Positions 41,884 to 50,247 of a stretch of DNA of 62,210 bases are shown here, in pieces. The stretch is from Aeromonas allosaccharophila. GTDB lineage: Bacteria > Pseudomonadota > Gammaproteobacteria > Enterobacterales > Aeromonadaceae. The stretch lies in NCBI RefSeq assembly GCF_000819685.1, contig NZ_CDBR01000032.1, positions 1 through 62,210 of the forward strand, written 5' to 3'. A program made the translations under genes and the position numbers. Position 1 is the stretch's first letter. Each line of letters opens with the position of its first letter. A model generated the notes under the pieces. That model worked only from the letters and a program-made list of their open reading frames with translations. It made no database searches and had not been told where the DNA came from.

Positions 41884-41918
41884 CAGGGCCGGGTGGCAAC
41901 ACCCGGCCCTGTTCTTTT
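41884..41918 (+). terminator. Terminator of argS-ftsN
   Basis: An 11-bp stem (cagggccgggt 41884-41894 with acccggccctg 41901-41911) is followed by TTCTTTT. It isolates hslVU from upstream transcription. Confidence 0.88.
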
Positions 41919-41974
41919 GGTGCCACGCGCACCCACGCTGTTTGCTCCCCCCGTTTATCCCGACCAAAGGCAGG

Positions 41975-42003
41975 GTTGAAAAGCCCGTTTACCATCCCCA
42001 TCT
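41975..42003 (+). promoter_or_regulatory. Sigma32-type heat-shock promoter of hslVU
   Basis: GTTGAAA (41975-41981) and CCCCATCT (41996-42003), 14 bases apart, fit the sigma32 consensus (CTTGAAA and CCCCATNT). The start would be near 42010, some 45 bases before hslV. Confidence 0.75.
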
Positions 42004-42054
42004 TTCTTGCCATGCACAGTCAGGCCGTCATTCGGCTCAAGCGAGGTAAGTAAA

Positions 42055-42588
42055 GTGACTACCATAGTTTCAGTTCGCCGCAACGGTCAGGTCGTCATCG
42101 GTGGCGATGGCCAGGTCTCTCTTGGCAACACCGTCATGAAGGGCAACGCCCGCAAGGTTCATCGTCTCTATAACGGCAAGGTACTGGCCGGTTTCGCTGG
42201 CGGTACCGCCGACGCCTTCACCCTGCTCGAGCGTTTCGAAGCAAAACTGCAGGCCCATCAGGGTAATCTGGAGCGCGCCGCCGTGGCGCTGGCCAAAGAT
42301 TGGCGCACCGATCGCGCCCTGCGCCGCCTCGAAGCACTGCTGGCCGTGGCCGACGAACACAAATCCTTCATCATCACCGGCAACGGTGACGTGGTGCAGC
42401 CGGAGCACGATCTCATCGCCATCGGCAGCGGCGGCAACTTCGCCCAGTCCGCCGCCATCGCGCTGCTGGAAAACACCGAGCTGGATGCCAGGACCATTGT
42501 CGAGAAGTCCCTCAAGATTGCGGGCGACATCTGCGTCTTCACCAACGGCAACCACACCATCGAAGTGCTGGACTACGCAGCCAAGTAA
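42055..42588 (+). CDS. hslV: HslV peptidase subunit of the HslUV protease
   Basis: The 177-residue N-terminal-threonine peptidase (E. coli 176) forms a dodecamer capped by HslU and degrades unfolded proteins. After removal of the initiator residue the catalytic Thr begins [39 protein letters not shown] is also diagnostic. The start is GTG 42055 with GAGG 8 bases ahead; the ATG at 42007 would mask the catalytic Thr with 16 residues. Confidence 0.96.
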   Translation: MTTIVSVRRNGQVVIGGDGQVSLGNTVMKGNARKVHRLYNGKVLAGFAGGTADAFTLLERFEAKLQAHQGNLERAAVALAKDWRTDRALRRLEALLAVADEHKSFIITGNGDVVQPEHDLIAIGSGGNFAQSAAIALLENTELDARTIVEKSLKIAGDICVFTNGNHTIEVLDYAAK

Positions 42589-42605
42589 GGCCGCCAAATA
42601 AGGCC
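42580..42605 (+). repeat. 13-bp tandem repeat across the hslV stop
   Basis: GCCAAGTAAGGCC (42580-42592) is followed directly by GCCAAATAAGGCC (42593-42605), with one mismatch. The unit holds the hslV stop codon, so the stop region has been duplicated once. The second stop is not in the same frame. Confidence 0.7.
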
Positions 42606-42667
42606 ACCAGCCAAAACCAATTTCCCAAGGGACGGGCCCTGCCCGCCCCGGATACAGGAACACCATC

Positions 42668-43996
42668 ATGTCCGAGATGACCCCGAGAGAAATCGTCCAC
42701 GAGCTGGACAGACACATCATTGGTCAGGCCGATGCCAAGCGCGCCGTTGCCGTTGCCCTGCGCAACCGCTGGCGCCGGATGCAACTCGACGAAGAGATGC
42801 GCCATGAAGTAACCCCGAAAAACATCCTGATGATCGGCCCGACCGGTGTCGGCAAGACCGAGATCGCCCGTCGCCTGGCCAAGCTGGCCAACGCCCCCTT
42901 CATCAAGGTGGAAGCGACCAAGTTCACCGAAGTGGGCTATGTCGGCAAGGAAGTGGACAGCATCATCCGCGATCTGACCGATGCCGCCATCAAGCTGGTG
43001 CGCGAAACCGAGATGGAGAAGATGAAATACCGCGCCGAGGAGGCCGCCGAAGAGCGCATCCTCGACGCCCTGCTGCCCAACCCGCGCAACACCTGGGGTG
43101 AGGAAGAGAAGGCCGACAACTCCAACACCCGCCAAATCTTCCGCAAGAAACTGCGGGAAGGTCAGCTGGATGACAAAGAGATCGAGCTGGAGCTCTCCGC
43201 CTCCCCGATGGGCGTCGAAATCATGACCCCGCCGGGCATGGAAGAGATGGCCAACCAGCTGCAGGGGCTGTTCCAGAACCTGGGCCAGAACCAGAAGAAG
43301 AAGCGCAAGATCAAGGTCAAAGAGGCCATGAAGGCGCTGATCGAAGAGGAAGCGGCTCGTCTGGTCAATCCGGAAGAGCTGAAGCAGAAGGCCATTGCCG
43401 CAGTCGAGAACAACGGCATCGTCTTCCTCGACGAGATCGACAAGATCTGCAAGCGCGGCGAGAGCTCGGGCCCCGATGTTTCCCGTGAAGGGGTACAGCG
43501 CGACCTGCTGCCGCTGGTCGAGGGTTGCACCGTCAACACCAAGCACGGCATGGTCAAGACCGACCACATCCTGTTTGTCGCCTCCGGCGCCTTCCAGATC
43601 GCCAAGCCGTCAGATCTGATCCCCGAGCTGCAGGGCCGTCTGCCGATCCGGGTCGAGCTGACCGCGCTGACCACCGATGACTTCGAGCGTATCCTGACCG
43701 AACCGAACGCCTCCCTGACCGATCAGTACAAGGCGCTGATGGCCACCGAAGGGGTCAACATCGAGTTCACCAAGGATGGTATCCGCCGTCTGGCCGAAGC
43801 GGCCTGGCAGGTCAACGAGCGTACCGAAAACATCGGTGCCCGTCGTCTGCACACCGTGATGGAGCGCCTGATGGAAGATATCTCCTATGACGCCTCCGAG
43901 AAGTCCGGCGAGACCTTTGTCATCGACACCGACTACGTCAACGCCCACCTCGGCAAGCTGATTGAAGACGAAGATCTGAGCCGCTTTATTCTGTAA
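42668..43996 (+). CDS. hslU: HslU ATPase/unfoldase subunit
   Basis: The 442-residue AAA+ ATPase (E. coli 443) unfolds substrates for HslV. Walker [10 protein letters not shown] is at about residues 57-65, Walker [14 protein letters not shown] at about 253, and sensor and arginine-finger regions lie in [11 protein letters not shown] and [15 protein letters not shown]. The C-terminal EDLSRFIL tail is the segment that docks into HslV. It is 79 bases downstream of hslV. Confidence 0.97.
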   Translation: MSEMTPREIVHELDRHIIGQADAKRAVAVALRNRWRRMQLDEEMRHEVTPKNILMIGPTGVGKTEIARRLAKLANAPFIKVEATKFTEVGYVGKEVDSIIRDLTDAAIKLVRETEMEKMKYRAEEAAEERILDALLPNPRNTWGEEEKADNSNTRQIFRKKLREGQLDDKEIELELSASPMGVEIMTPPGMEEMANQLQGLFQNLGQNQKKKRKIKVKEAMKALIEEEAARLVNPEELKQKAIAAVENNGIVFLDEIDKICKRGESSGPDVSREGVQRDLLPLVEGCTVNTKHGMVKTDHILFVASGAFQIAKPSDLIPELQGRLPIRVELTALTTDDFERILTEPNASLTDQYKALMATEGVNIEFTKDGIRRLAEAAWQVNERTENIGARRLHTVMERLMEDISYDASEKSGETFVIDTDYVNAHLGKLIEDEDLSRFIL

Positions 43997-44012
43997 GCGC
44001 GCCCCTCCCGAT

Positions 44013-44043
44013 AAAACGCCTCCCTTCGCGGAGGCGTTTTTTA
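44013..44043 (+). terminator. Terminator of hslVU
   Basis: CGCCTCC (44017-44023) pairs with GGAGGCG (44030-44036), extended by AAAA and TTTT, with further T after. No gene is seen from here to the operator at 44201. Confidence 0.9.
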
Positions 44044-44200
44044 TTTCTCCACCGCCTCCGTCATCTGCCCGAATTCTGGCCCTTATCTGCGGCAACCCGT
44101 TCAATCCCGGCGCATTTCCAAGCCTCCCCTTGCCAACGCCCGCCGTTTTTCATCCCTGCTGAAATCTGCTCAAAAAAAGATCTGTCTACTTCTGCGCAAT

Positions 44201-44224
44201 TGATTTATACATACGTATAAATCA
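44201..44224. promoter_or_regulatory. Perfect palindromic operator upstream of the TetR gene
   Basis: Two 10-base arms, TGATTTATAC (44201-44210) and GTATAAATCA (44215-44224), are perfect inverted copies around ATAC. The site lies 31 bases before the TetR gene and overlaps TATA-like promoter sequence, the usual place for TetR autoregulation. Confidence 0.75.
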
Positions 44225-44255
44225 GATCGAAATCTGCGCAACAGGAACCCGAAAG

Positions 44256-44897
44256 ATGAATCCCACCCGGCAAAAACTGCTCGATAACGGCCTCGCCATC
44301 GCCACCGAGAAGGGGCTGCGCGGCCTGACGGTGCGCGAGCTGGCAGCGGCGGCCGGGGTGAACCTCGGCTCCTTCGTCTACCACTTCGGCAACCGCGACG
44401 CCTTTATCGATGAGCTGGTGGAGCTCTGGTACGCCCCCCTCTATGGCGAGCTCAAGGCGGTGGCAGCCAAAGGCTCCTACCCCTCTGCCATCGCCATCTT
44501 TGAGGCGACCATGGAGGCGCTGATCGGGCTGGTGGCACGCCAGCGCGGCTTTATCAACCACTTGTTTGGCGATGCGCTGGCAGGTGAAGGGGCGGCCCAA
44601 CGCTTTCTGCTCAGCCTGCCACGCCGTCATCCCCTGCTGCTGATCGAACAGGTACGGATGGCACAGGCGGAAGGGTCGCTGGTCGCGGGTCACCCGCTCC
44701 AGCTGATGATCTTCATCATGGGGTCGGTCGGCCTGCCGCTGGTGATCGCCGGCAGCGGTCGCCAGCTCGGCTGGCTGCCCGAACAGGCGGCCCCCTTTAT
44801 CAGCCAGATAGACAACCCCGAGGCCGCCAGACAGCGGCTGGTATGGGCCCTGCGCGGCCTGCGCCCCACCGACATCAAGGAAGGAGACACGGCATGA
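44256..44897 (+). CDS. TetR-family regulator of the exporter operon
   Basis: The 213-residue regulator has an N-terminal TetR helix-turn-helix: RQKLLDNGLAIATEKGLRG and VRELAAAAGVNLGSFVYHFG with recognition helix near residues 33-45. The rest is a ligand and dimer domain. It heads the exporter operon by an ATGA overlap with the next frame, and its probable operator lies just upstream. In E. coli the TetR-family CecR is likewise linked to ybhGFSR; orthology is not claimed because the sequences look distant. The ligand is unknown. Confidence 0.88.
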   Translation: MNPTRQKLLDNGLAIATEKGLRGLTVRELAAAAGVNLGSFVYHFGNRDAFIDELVELWYAPLYGELKAVAAKGSYPSAIAIFEATMEALIGLVARQRGFINHLFGDALAGEGAAQRFLLSLPRRHPLLLIEQVRMAQAEGSLVAGHPLQLMIFIMGSVGLPLVIAGSGRQLGWLPEQAAPFISQIDNPEAARQRLVWALRGLRPTDIKEGDTA

Positions 44898-44998
44898 AAC
44901 AACCCATCGCCATCATCCCTATGGCAGCTCTGCTGCTGGCCGTTCTCAGTGGTTACCTCTGGTTGCAGTGCAATATTCCTCAAGGAGAAGCGCTATGA
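44894..44998 (+). pseudogene. Stub duplicate of the HlyD-gene start (34-codon frame)
   Basis: Between the TetR and HlyD genes a 34-codon frame begins MKQPIAIIPMAALLLAVL then SGYLWLQ, a diverged copy of the HlyD start MKQRIAIVALLLTVIGGYLW. Upstream Shine-Dalgarno sequences (tcaaggaaggaga and tcaaggaga) are also duplicated. Its ATG overlaps the TetR stop, and its stop overlaps the HlyD start. If translated it would be a tiny one-helix membrane peptide; more likely it is a scar that maintains coupling. Confidence 0.72.
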
Positions 44999-45963
44999 AG
45001 CAACGCATTGCAATCGTGGCCCTGCTGCTAACCGTTATCGGTGGTTATCTCTGGTGGCAGGGGCGCCCGGCTGACGGCTCCATCCTCTACGGCAACGTCG
45101 ATATTCGCGACGTCAATCTGGCCTTTCGGGTCGGCGGCCGTGTCGATCAGGTACTGGTCGATGAGGGGGATAGGGTAAAAACCGGTCAACTGCTGGCCCG
45201 CCTCGATCCGGTTCCCCTCACCCACAGCCGCGACAGCGCCCGCGCCAATCTGGCTGCGCTCACTGCCGCCAACGCCTTGATCCACAAAGGCTATCGCAGC
45301 GAAGAGACCGACCGCGCCCGGGCCGCACTGGCCGCCGCCGAAGCCGCTGCGCTGGAGGCCGACCAGCAGTGGCGCCGCCAGAGCGCATTGGCAGCCACCG
45401 GCGCCATCTCCCGCGGTCAGCTCGATACCGCCCGCTCCCAGCGAGACCAGACCCAGGCGCAGGTGCGCTCCGCCCGCGAGCAGCTCGCCCAGCTCGAAAC
45501 CGGCTATCGCCCGGAGGAGATCGCCCAGTCCGATGCCCAGCTGGAAGGGGCCAAAGCGGCGCTCGCCAGTGCCGAACTGGCGCTGGCAGACGCCAGCCTG
45601 ACCGCGCCGAGCGACGGCATCATCATCAGCCGCGCCGTCGAGAACGGCAGCATGGTGCAGAGCGGAGCGACCGCCTTCAACCTCTCCCTGACCGCGCCGA
45701 TCTGGGTGCGCGCCTATGTGGAGGAGCCCTGGCTCGGCCACTTCCCGAGCGGCGCCAGGGTGACCCTCACCACCGACTCGCGGCCGGATCAGCCCTATCA
45801 CGGGGTGGTGGGCTTTGTCTCGCCGACCGCCGAGTTCACCCCGAAATCGGTGGAGACGCCAGACCTGCGCACTCACCTCGTCTACCGGCTGCGCATCGTG
45901 GTGCAGGACCCCGACCCGGCCCTGCGCCAAGGGATGCCGGTCACCGTCAGGCTGGCTCCATGA
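44995..45963 (+). CDS. HlyD-family periplasmic adaptor (YbhG-like)
   Basis: The 322-residue membrane-fusion protein has one N-terminal membrane anchor (residues about 3-21), a lipoyl half-motif GNVDIRDVNLAFRVGGRVDQV, a long alanine-rich coiled coil (about 75-190), the second lipoyl half LTAPSDGIIISRAVENGSMV and a beta-barrel end. It links the ABC exporter to an outer-membrane channel. ATG 44995 follows AAGGAG by 6 bases. It overlaps the ATPase gene (ATGA). It resembles E. coli YbhG, whose system exports cationic drugs. Confidence 0.88.
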   Translation: MKQRIAIVALLLTVIGGYLWWQGRPADGSILYGNVDIRDVNLAFRVGGRVDQVLVDEGDRVKTGQLLARLDPVPLTHSRDSARANLAALTAANALIHKGYRSEETDRARAALAAAEAAALEADQQWRRQSALAATGAISRGQLDTARSQRDQTQAQVRSAREQLAQLETGYRPEEIAQSDAQLEGAKAALASAELALADASLTAPSDGIIISRAVENGSMVQSGATAFNLSLTAPIWVRAYVEEPWLGHFPSGARVTLTTDSRPDQPYHGVVGFVSPTAEFTPKSVETPDLRTHLVYRLRIVVQDPDPALRQGMPVTVRLAP

Positions 45964-47744
45964 ACAGCGCCATCTCCCTTGAGGGGCTCAGCAAACGCTT
46001 TGGCGAGCGGGTCGCCCTCAACGCCATCTCGGCCACCATTCCGACTGGCGGCATCACCGGGCTGGTGGGCCCCGACGGCGCGGGCAAGAGCACTTTGCTG
46101 CGCCTGCTGGCCGGTCTGCTGATCCCCGAAGCGGGCACCATCCGGGTGCTGGGGCTGGATCCGGTGAGCGAGGGGGATCTGCTGCGTCAGCGCCTCGGCT
46201 ACATGCCCCAGCAGTTCGGCCTCTACGAGGATCTCAGCGTGCTGGAGAACCTCACCCTCTACGCTGACTTGCGCGGCGTACTGGAGCCGGAACGTACGCC
46301 CACCTTTGCTCGGCTGCTCGCCTTCACCGATCTCGCCCGCTTCACCGCGCGGCCGGCGGGCAAGCTCTCTGGCGGGATGAAACAGAAGCTCGGGCTGGCC
46401 TGCGCCCTGCTCGGCACCCCGGACGTGCTGCTGCTCGACGAGCCCGGAGTCGGGGTCGATCCCATCTCCCGCCGCGCCCTCTGGCAGATGGTGCGCGAGC
46501 TGGCCAGGGGGGGAATGACGGTGCTCTGGAGCACCGCCTATCTCGATGAGGCGGAGCTGTGCGACCACGTGCTGCTGATGGCGGATGGCGAGGTGCGCAC
46601 CAGCGGCACGCCGGCCGATCTGATGGGGGCCATGGCCAGCCGCTGCTGGCTGCTGGAGGCGGGACAACTGGATGGCCGTGAGCGACGCGCCCTGCTGCGC
46701 CGGGCACTGGCTCACCCCGCAGTGATGGATGGCGCGGTGGCGGGGGAGCGGGTTCGCCTGCTGCTGCACCCGGGCATGACGCCCCCGCCGCTGGCGGAGC
46801 TGCAACTGGATTATCTGCAACGAGCTAATGGCGCCTTTCAACCGGCCCAGCCCCGGCTGGAGGATGCCTTTATCGACCTGCTCGGCGGCGGCCCCGGCGG
46901 GGAGTCGAGTCTGGCGGCCGGGATGCGGGAAGCCGAACTGCCGCAGGGAGTCTCCCCCGAAGCGGTGATCGAGGCGCGCCATCTCACCAAACGATTCGGC
47001 GATTTTGCCGCCACCGATGATGTCAGCTTTGCGGTGCGCCGCGGCGAGATCTTCGGCCTGCTCGGCCCCAACGGGGCGGGCAAGTCCACCACCTTCAAGA
47101 TGGAGTGCGGCCTGCTGCGCCCGAGCGAGGGGCAGGCGCTGGTGACCGGCATCGATCTGGCCCACAGCCCCTCGGCGGCGCGCCAGCGCCTCGGCTACAT
47201 GGCGCAGAAGTTCTCTCTCTACAAGCAGCTCACCGTGGCGCAAAACCTCTCCTTCTTCGCCGGTATCTACGGCCTGTTTGGCCGTCACCAGCAGACGCGG
47301 ATCGACGCCATGGTGGCGGCCTTTGCCCTCACCCCCTGGCTCGATCAGAAGGCGGAATCCCTGCCGCTCGGCCTGCGCCAGCGCTTATCGCTGGCCTGCG
47401 CCCTGCTGCACGAGCCGCCGCTGCTGTTCCTCGACGAGCCCACCTCCGGGGTCGATCCGGTGACCCGGCGCGAGTTCTGGTCGCACATCAACGCGCTGGC
47501 CGACCACGGCGTCACCGTGCTGGTCACCACCCACTTTATGGACGAGGCGGAGTATTGCGACCGCATCGCCCTCATCTATCGCGGCAAGCTGCTGGCGCTC
47601 GGCACCCCGGACGACCTCAAGGGGCTGGCCGCCAAAGAGGCGGCGACCTCTTTGCCAACCGGCTCCTTGCCGACCTGTTCTTTGCCAACAATGGAAGAGG
47701 CCTTTATCACCCTGGTCGAGCGGGCCAGCGAGGAGGACGCATGA
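45960..47744 (+). CDS. ybhF: Tandem ABC exporter ATPase (YbhF-like)
   Basis: The 594-residue protein carries two ATPase domains. Domain 1 has Walker A GPDGAGKST, signature LSGGMKQKLGLA and Walker B VLLLDEPGVGVD; domain 2 (from about residue 330) has GPNGAGKSTTFKM, a degenerate signature LPLGLRQRLSLA and LLFLDEPTSGVD. This agrees strongly with E. coli YbhF (578). Near the C-terminus a 15-base repeat gives SLPTGSLPTCSLPT, not expected in the family. It drives the YbhSR-like permeases. Confidence 0.9.
   Translation: MNSAISLEGLSKRFGERVALNAISATIPTGGITGLVGPDGAGKSTLLRLLAGLLIPEAGTIRVLGLDPVSEGDLLRQRLGYMPQQFGLYEDLSVLENLTLYADLRGVLEPERTPTFARLLAFTDLARFTARPAGKLSGGMKQKLGLACALLGTPDVLLLDEPGVGVDPISRRALWQMVRELARGGMTVLWSTAYLDEAELCDHVLLMADGEVRTSGTPADLMGAMASRCWLLEAGQLDGRERRALLRRALAHPAVMDGAVAGERVRLLLHPGMTPPPLAELQLDYLQRANGAFQPAQPRLEDAFIDLLGGGPGGESSLAAGMREAELPQGVSPEAVIEARHLTKRFGDFAATDDVSFAVRRGEIFGLLGPNGAGKSTTFKMECGLLRPSEGQALVTGIDLAHSPSAARQRLGYMAQKFSLYKQLTVAQNLSFFAGIYGLFGRHQQTRIDAMVAAFALTPWLDQKAESLPLGLRQRLSLACALLHEPPLLFLDEPTSGVDPVTRREFWSHINALADHGVTVLVTTHFMDEAEYCDRIALIYRGKLLALGTPDDLKGLAAKEAATSLPTGSLPTCSLPTMEEAFITLVERASEEDA
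47649..47693 (+). repeat. 15-bp in-frame tandem repeat (x3) in the ATPase gene
   Basis: Three 15-base units (47649-47663, 47664-47678, 47679-47693) each encode S-L-P-T plus one residue. The units differ by a few bases. Being in frame, copy-number change would lengthen or shorten the C-terminal tail without breaking it. Confidence 0.8.
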
Positions 47745-48850
47745 GCATCAACCGTCGGCGACTGCAGGCACTCTGCCGCAAGGAGACGCTGCAAATCGTC
47801 CGTGACCCGAGCAGCATCCTCATCGCCTTCATCATGCCGGTGGTACTGCTGGTGGTAATGGGTTACGCCATCAATCTGGATGTGGACCATCTGCGCCTCG
47901 GCATCTGGCGTACCGACAGCGGCGCCCCGGCGGTGCGGCTGGAGCAGGCCCTGCGCGGCTCTACCGCACTGGAGATCCACAGCGGCCCGAGCAAGGAGTC
48001 CCTGCTCGCCAGTCTGGCCCGTGGCGAGATCCGCGGCCTGCTGGTGATCGATGACGGCTTCTCCCGCGCCATGGCCGGTCAGGGCAATGGCACGCCGCAG
48101 GCGCTGCTGCTGACCGACGGCTCCGAGCCCAACACCGCCAACTTCGTCACCAACTATGTGCAGGGGATCTGGCAGGGGTGGCTCGCTGGCGAGGGGGTCG
48201 CCATGCCGGTGTCGATAGAGAGCCGCGCCTGGTTCAATCCGGCGCTGGTGAGCCGCAACTTTCTGGTGCCGGGCTCCATTGCGGTGGTGATGACCATCAT
48301 CGGCGCCCTGCTCACCTCGCTGGTGGTGGCGCGGGAGTGGGAGCGCGGCACCATGGAGGCGCTGCTCGCCACTCCGGTCACCAAGGGGGAGCTGCTGCTC
48401 TCCAAACTGTTGCCCTACTATGGCCTTGGCATCATCGCCATGCTGCTCTGCCTGCTCTTCTCGGTGGCGGTGATGGGCGTGCCATGGCGCGGCTCCTTGG
48501 TGCTGCTCTTTCTGGTCACCAGCGTCTTTCTCGGCAGCGCCCTCGGACTCGGTCTGTTCCTCTCCACCGTGATGCGCAGCCAGTTCAATGCCGCACAAGC
48601 GGCGCTGATCGCCGCCTTTCTGCCCGCGGTGATGCTGTCGGGCTTCGTGTTCGAGATCGCCAGCATGCCGCCGCTGCTGCGGGCCATCACCCACCTCATT
48701 CCGGCCCGTTACTTCGCAAGCTCCTTGCAAACCCTCTATCAGGCGGGCAGCGTCTTCTCGATCCTGCTGGTCAACGGTTTCTGTCTGCTGCTGCTGGCGG
48801 GTTTCTGGCTGGCCCTGACCGCCCGCAAGACGCGGCGCACTCTGGAGTAA
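47741..48850 (+). CDS. ybhS: ABC-2 type exporter permease (YbhS-like)
   Basis: The 369-residue permease has an N-terminal amphipathic helix RRRLQALCRKETLQIVRDPSS, one transmembrane helix, a large periplasmic loop (about 45-170), and five more helices, the ABC-2 layout. VAREWERGTMEALLATPVTKGELLLSK is the conserved cytoplasmic coupling loop. ATG 47741 overlaps the ATPase stop and is preceded by GAGGAGG. It pairs with the next permease. Confidence 0.9.
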   Translation: MSINRRRLQALCRKETLQIVRDPSSILIAFIMPVVLLVVMGYAINLDVDHLRLGIWRTDSGAPAVRLEQALRGSTALEIHSGPSKESLLASLARGEIRGLLVIDDGFSRAMAGQGNGTPQALLLTDGSEPNTANFVTNYVQGIWQGWLAGEGVAMPVSIESRAWFNPALVSRNFLVPGSIAVVMTIIGALLTSLVVAREWERGTMEALLATPVTKGELLLSKLLPYYGLGIIAMLLCLLFSVAVMGVPWRGSLVLLFLVTSVFLGSALGLGLFLSTVMRSQFNAAQAALIAAFLPAVMLSGFVFEIASMPPLLRAITHLIPARYFASSLQTLYQAGSVFSILLVNGFCLLLLAGFWLALTARKTRRTLE

Positions 48851-48853
48851 CCC

Positions 48854-49942
48854 ATGCTGATCCGACTCTGGTGGCTGATCCGAAAAGAGCTGCAGGCCCT
48901 GATGGGCAATACCCAGGGGCGCTTTCTGCTCATCATGCCGGTGCTGCTGCAGACCGCCCTCTTCCCGTTCGCAGCCACTCTGGAGGTGACCGGCAACACG
49001 CTGGCCATCTACAACCAGGATGGCGGTGCCCAGAGCCGCGAGCTGCTGGAGCGCCTCACCCATATGCCCGCCTTCACCACCATCATCCCGGTGCAAGGCG
49101 AGGCGGGCATGACCGAGGCCATCACCAGGCAGCAAGCGCTGCTCGGGCTGATTATTCCGGGGGATTTCTCGCGCCGGCTGGCGCGCGGCGAACCGGCCAA
49201 GGTGCAGCTGATTATCGATGGCCGCCGCTCCAACGGCGGTCAGGTGGCGGCGGGCTACATCAGTCAGGTGATTGCCCGCTGGCAAAGTGAGGGCAAGGGG
49301 CAACCCGAGCTGGCGGTACGCAACCTCTACAACCCCAACGTCGAGTTCCACTGGCATATCCTGCCGGCGCTGGTGGCCATCATCACCACCACCGGCTGTC
49401 TGATTGTCACCGCCCTCTCGGTGGCGCGGGAGCGGGAAGAGGGCACCTTCGATCAGCTGCTGGTCTCCCCCCTCACCGCAGGCTGGATCATGGCGGGCAA
49501 GGCAGTGCCCGGCATCATGGTGGCGGTGGGGCAAGGGTGCATAGTCGCGCTGGCCGCCCGTTTTGTCTTTCACCTCCCCTTTGCCGGCAGCCTCAGCCTG
49601 CTGATGGCGGGCATGGTCTGCTACGGGCTGGCGCTGGCCGGGATCGGGCTTTTTATCTCGTCGTTCTGCTCGACCCAGCAGCAGGCCTTTCTCGGGGTCT
49701 TCTCCTTCACCGTACCGGCGGTGATCCTCTCGGGTTACATCTCGCCGGTGGAGAATATGCCGCAACTGTTCCAGTGGCTGGCGGCCATCGACCCCCTCAC
49801 CCACTTCATCGTGCTGCTCAAGGGGGTCTTCCTCAAGGGGTTCGACTGGTCGGCCGCCTGGCCCCTGCTCTGGCCGCTGCTCGCCATCGCCGGCGTCACC
49901 CTGTCGCTGGCGCTCGCCATGTTCCGCCGCCATATCGCCTGA
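48854..49942 (+). CDS. ybhR: ABC-2 type exporter permease (YbhR-like)
   Basis: The 362-residue permease is a paralogue of the preceding one: WWLIRKELQALMGNTQGRFLLIMPV at the start, a periplasmic loop (about 45-165), and VAREREEGTFDQLLVSPLTAGWIMAGK as the coupling loop. The last helices end in SLALAMFRRHIA. It starts 3 bases after the stop of the first permease gene and is followed by a terminator, closing the operon. Confidence 0.9.
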   Translation: MLIRLWWLIRKELQALMGNTQGRFLLIMPVLLQTALFPFAATLEVTGNTLAIYNQDGGAQSRELLERLTHMPAFTTIIPVQGEAGMTEAITRQQALLGLIIPGDFSRRLARGEPAKVQLIIDGRRSNGGQVAAGYISQVIARWQSEGKGQPELAVRNLYNPNVEFHWHILPALVAIITTTGCLIVTALSVAREREEGTFDQLLVSPLTAGWIMAGKAVPGIMVAVGQGCIVALAARFVFHLPFAGSLSLLMAGMVCYGLALAGIGLFISSFCSTQQQAFLGVFSFTVPAVILSGYISPVENMPQLFQWLAAIDPLTHFIVLLKGVFLKGFDWSAAWPLLWPLLAIAGVTLSLALAMFRRHIA

Positions 49943-49974
49943 CGCGCCGCCTTGCTCAGCTGATGCCCATTGAT

Positions 49975-50007
49975 GCCGGTCTCGCCAGTGCGAGGCCGGC
50001 CTTTTTT
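49975..50007 (+). terminator. Terminator of the exporter operon
   Basis: A 10-bp stem with one G-U pair (gccggtctcg 49975-49984 with cgaggccggc 49991-50000) is followed by C and six T. Confidence 0.88.
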
Positions 50008-50134
50008 CGGCAGAAGTTTTCACTCCCCGGCAGTTGGTAAACCGGGCTTTCCCTCCACCATCCCTCACCCCGAGCCAGCCCAGAAATCATCAACTGGTAT
50101 ACCTATTTTTGCATATCTTTGAATTTTATCGAAT

Positions 50135-50205
50135 TACCCCTGACGAGATATATAAATAGACACTTGATTTGCATCAATTGCCCGCCCCGACTGACTGGGT
50201 AGCCT
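50135..50205 (+). promoter_or_regulatory. nirB promoter with FNR and NarL/NarP-type sites
   Basis: TTGATTTGCATCAA (50164-50177) is a perfect FNR site, and a -10-like TAGCCT lies at 50200-50205. With the start near 50212, FNR is centred at -41.5. A 7-2-7 NarL/NarP-type site, TACCCCT then GA then CGAGATA (50135-50150, second half 5 of 7), is centred at -69.5. This is the geometry of E. coli nirB. Another lone heptamer TACCTAT is at 50100-50106. Confidence 0.8.
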
Positions 50206-50247
50206 AGCCCCAGAATGATGTTTTATTACTCCAAACTAGAGGCAATC

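Noticed and set aside
39323..42013. Long open frame on the minus strand opposite argS and ftsN
   Set aside because: It is antisense to clearly conserved genes and arises from their GC-rich third codon positions; the translation shows no family resemblance.
47576..50068. 830-codon open frame opposite the exporter permease genes
   Set aside because: A shadow of ybhS and ybhR; composition is low-complexity Q, G, D and H with no domain. Similar shadows lie opposite nirB, cysG, spuC and galT.
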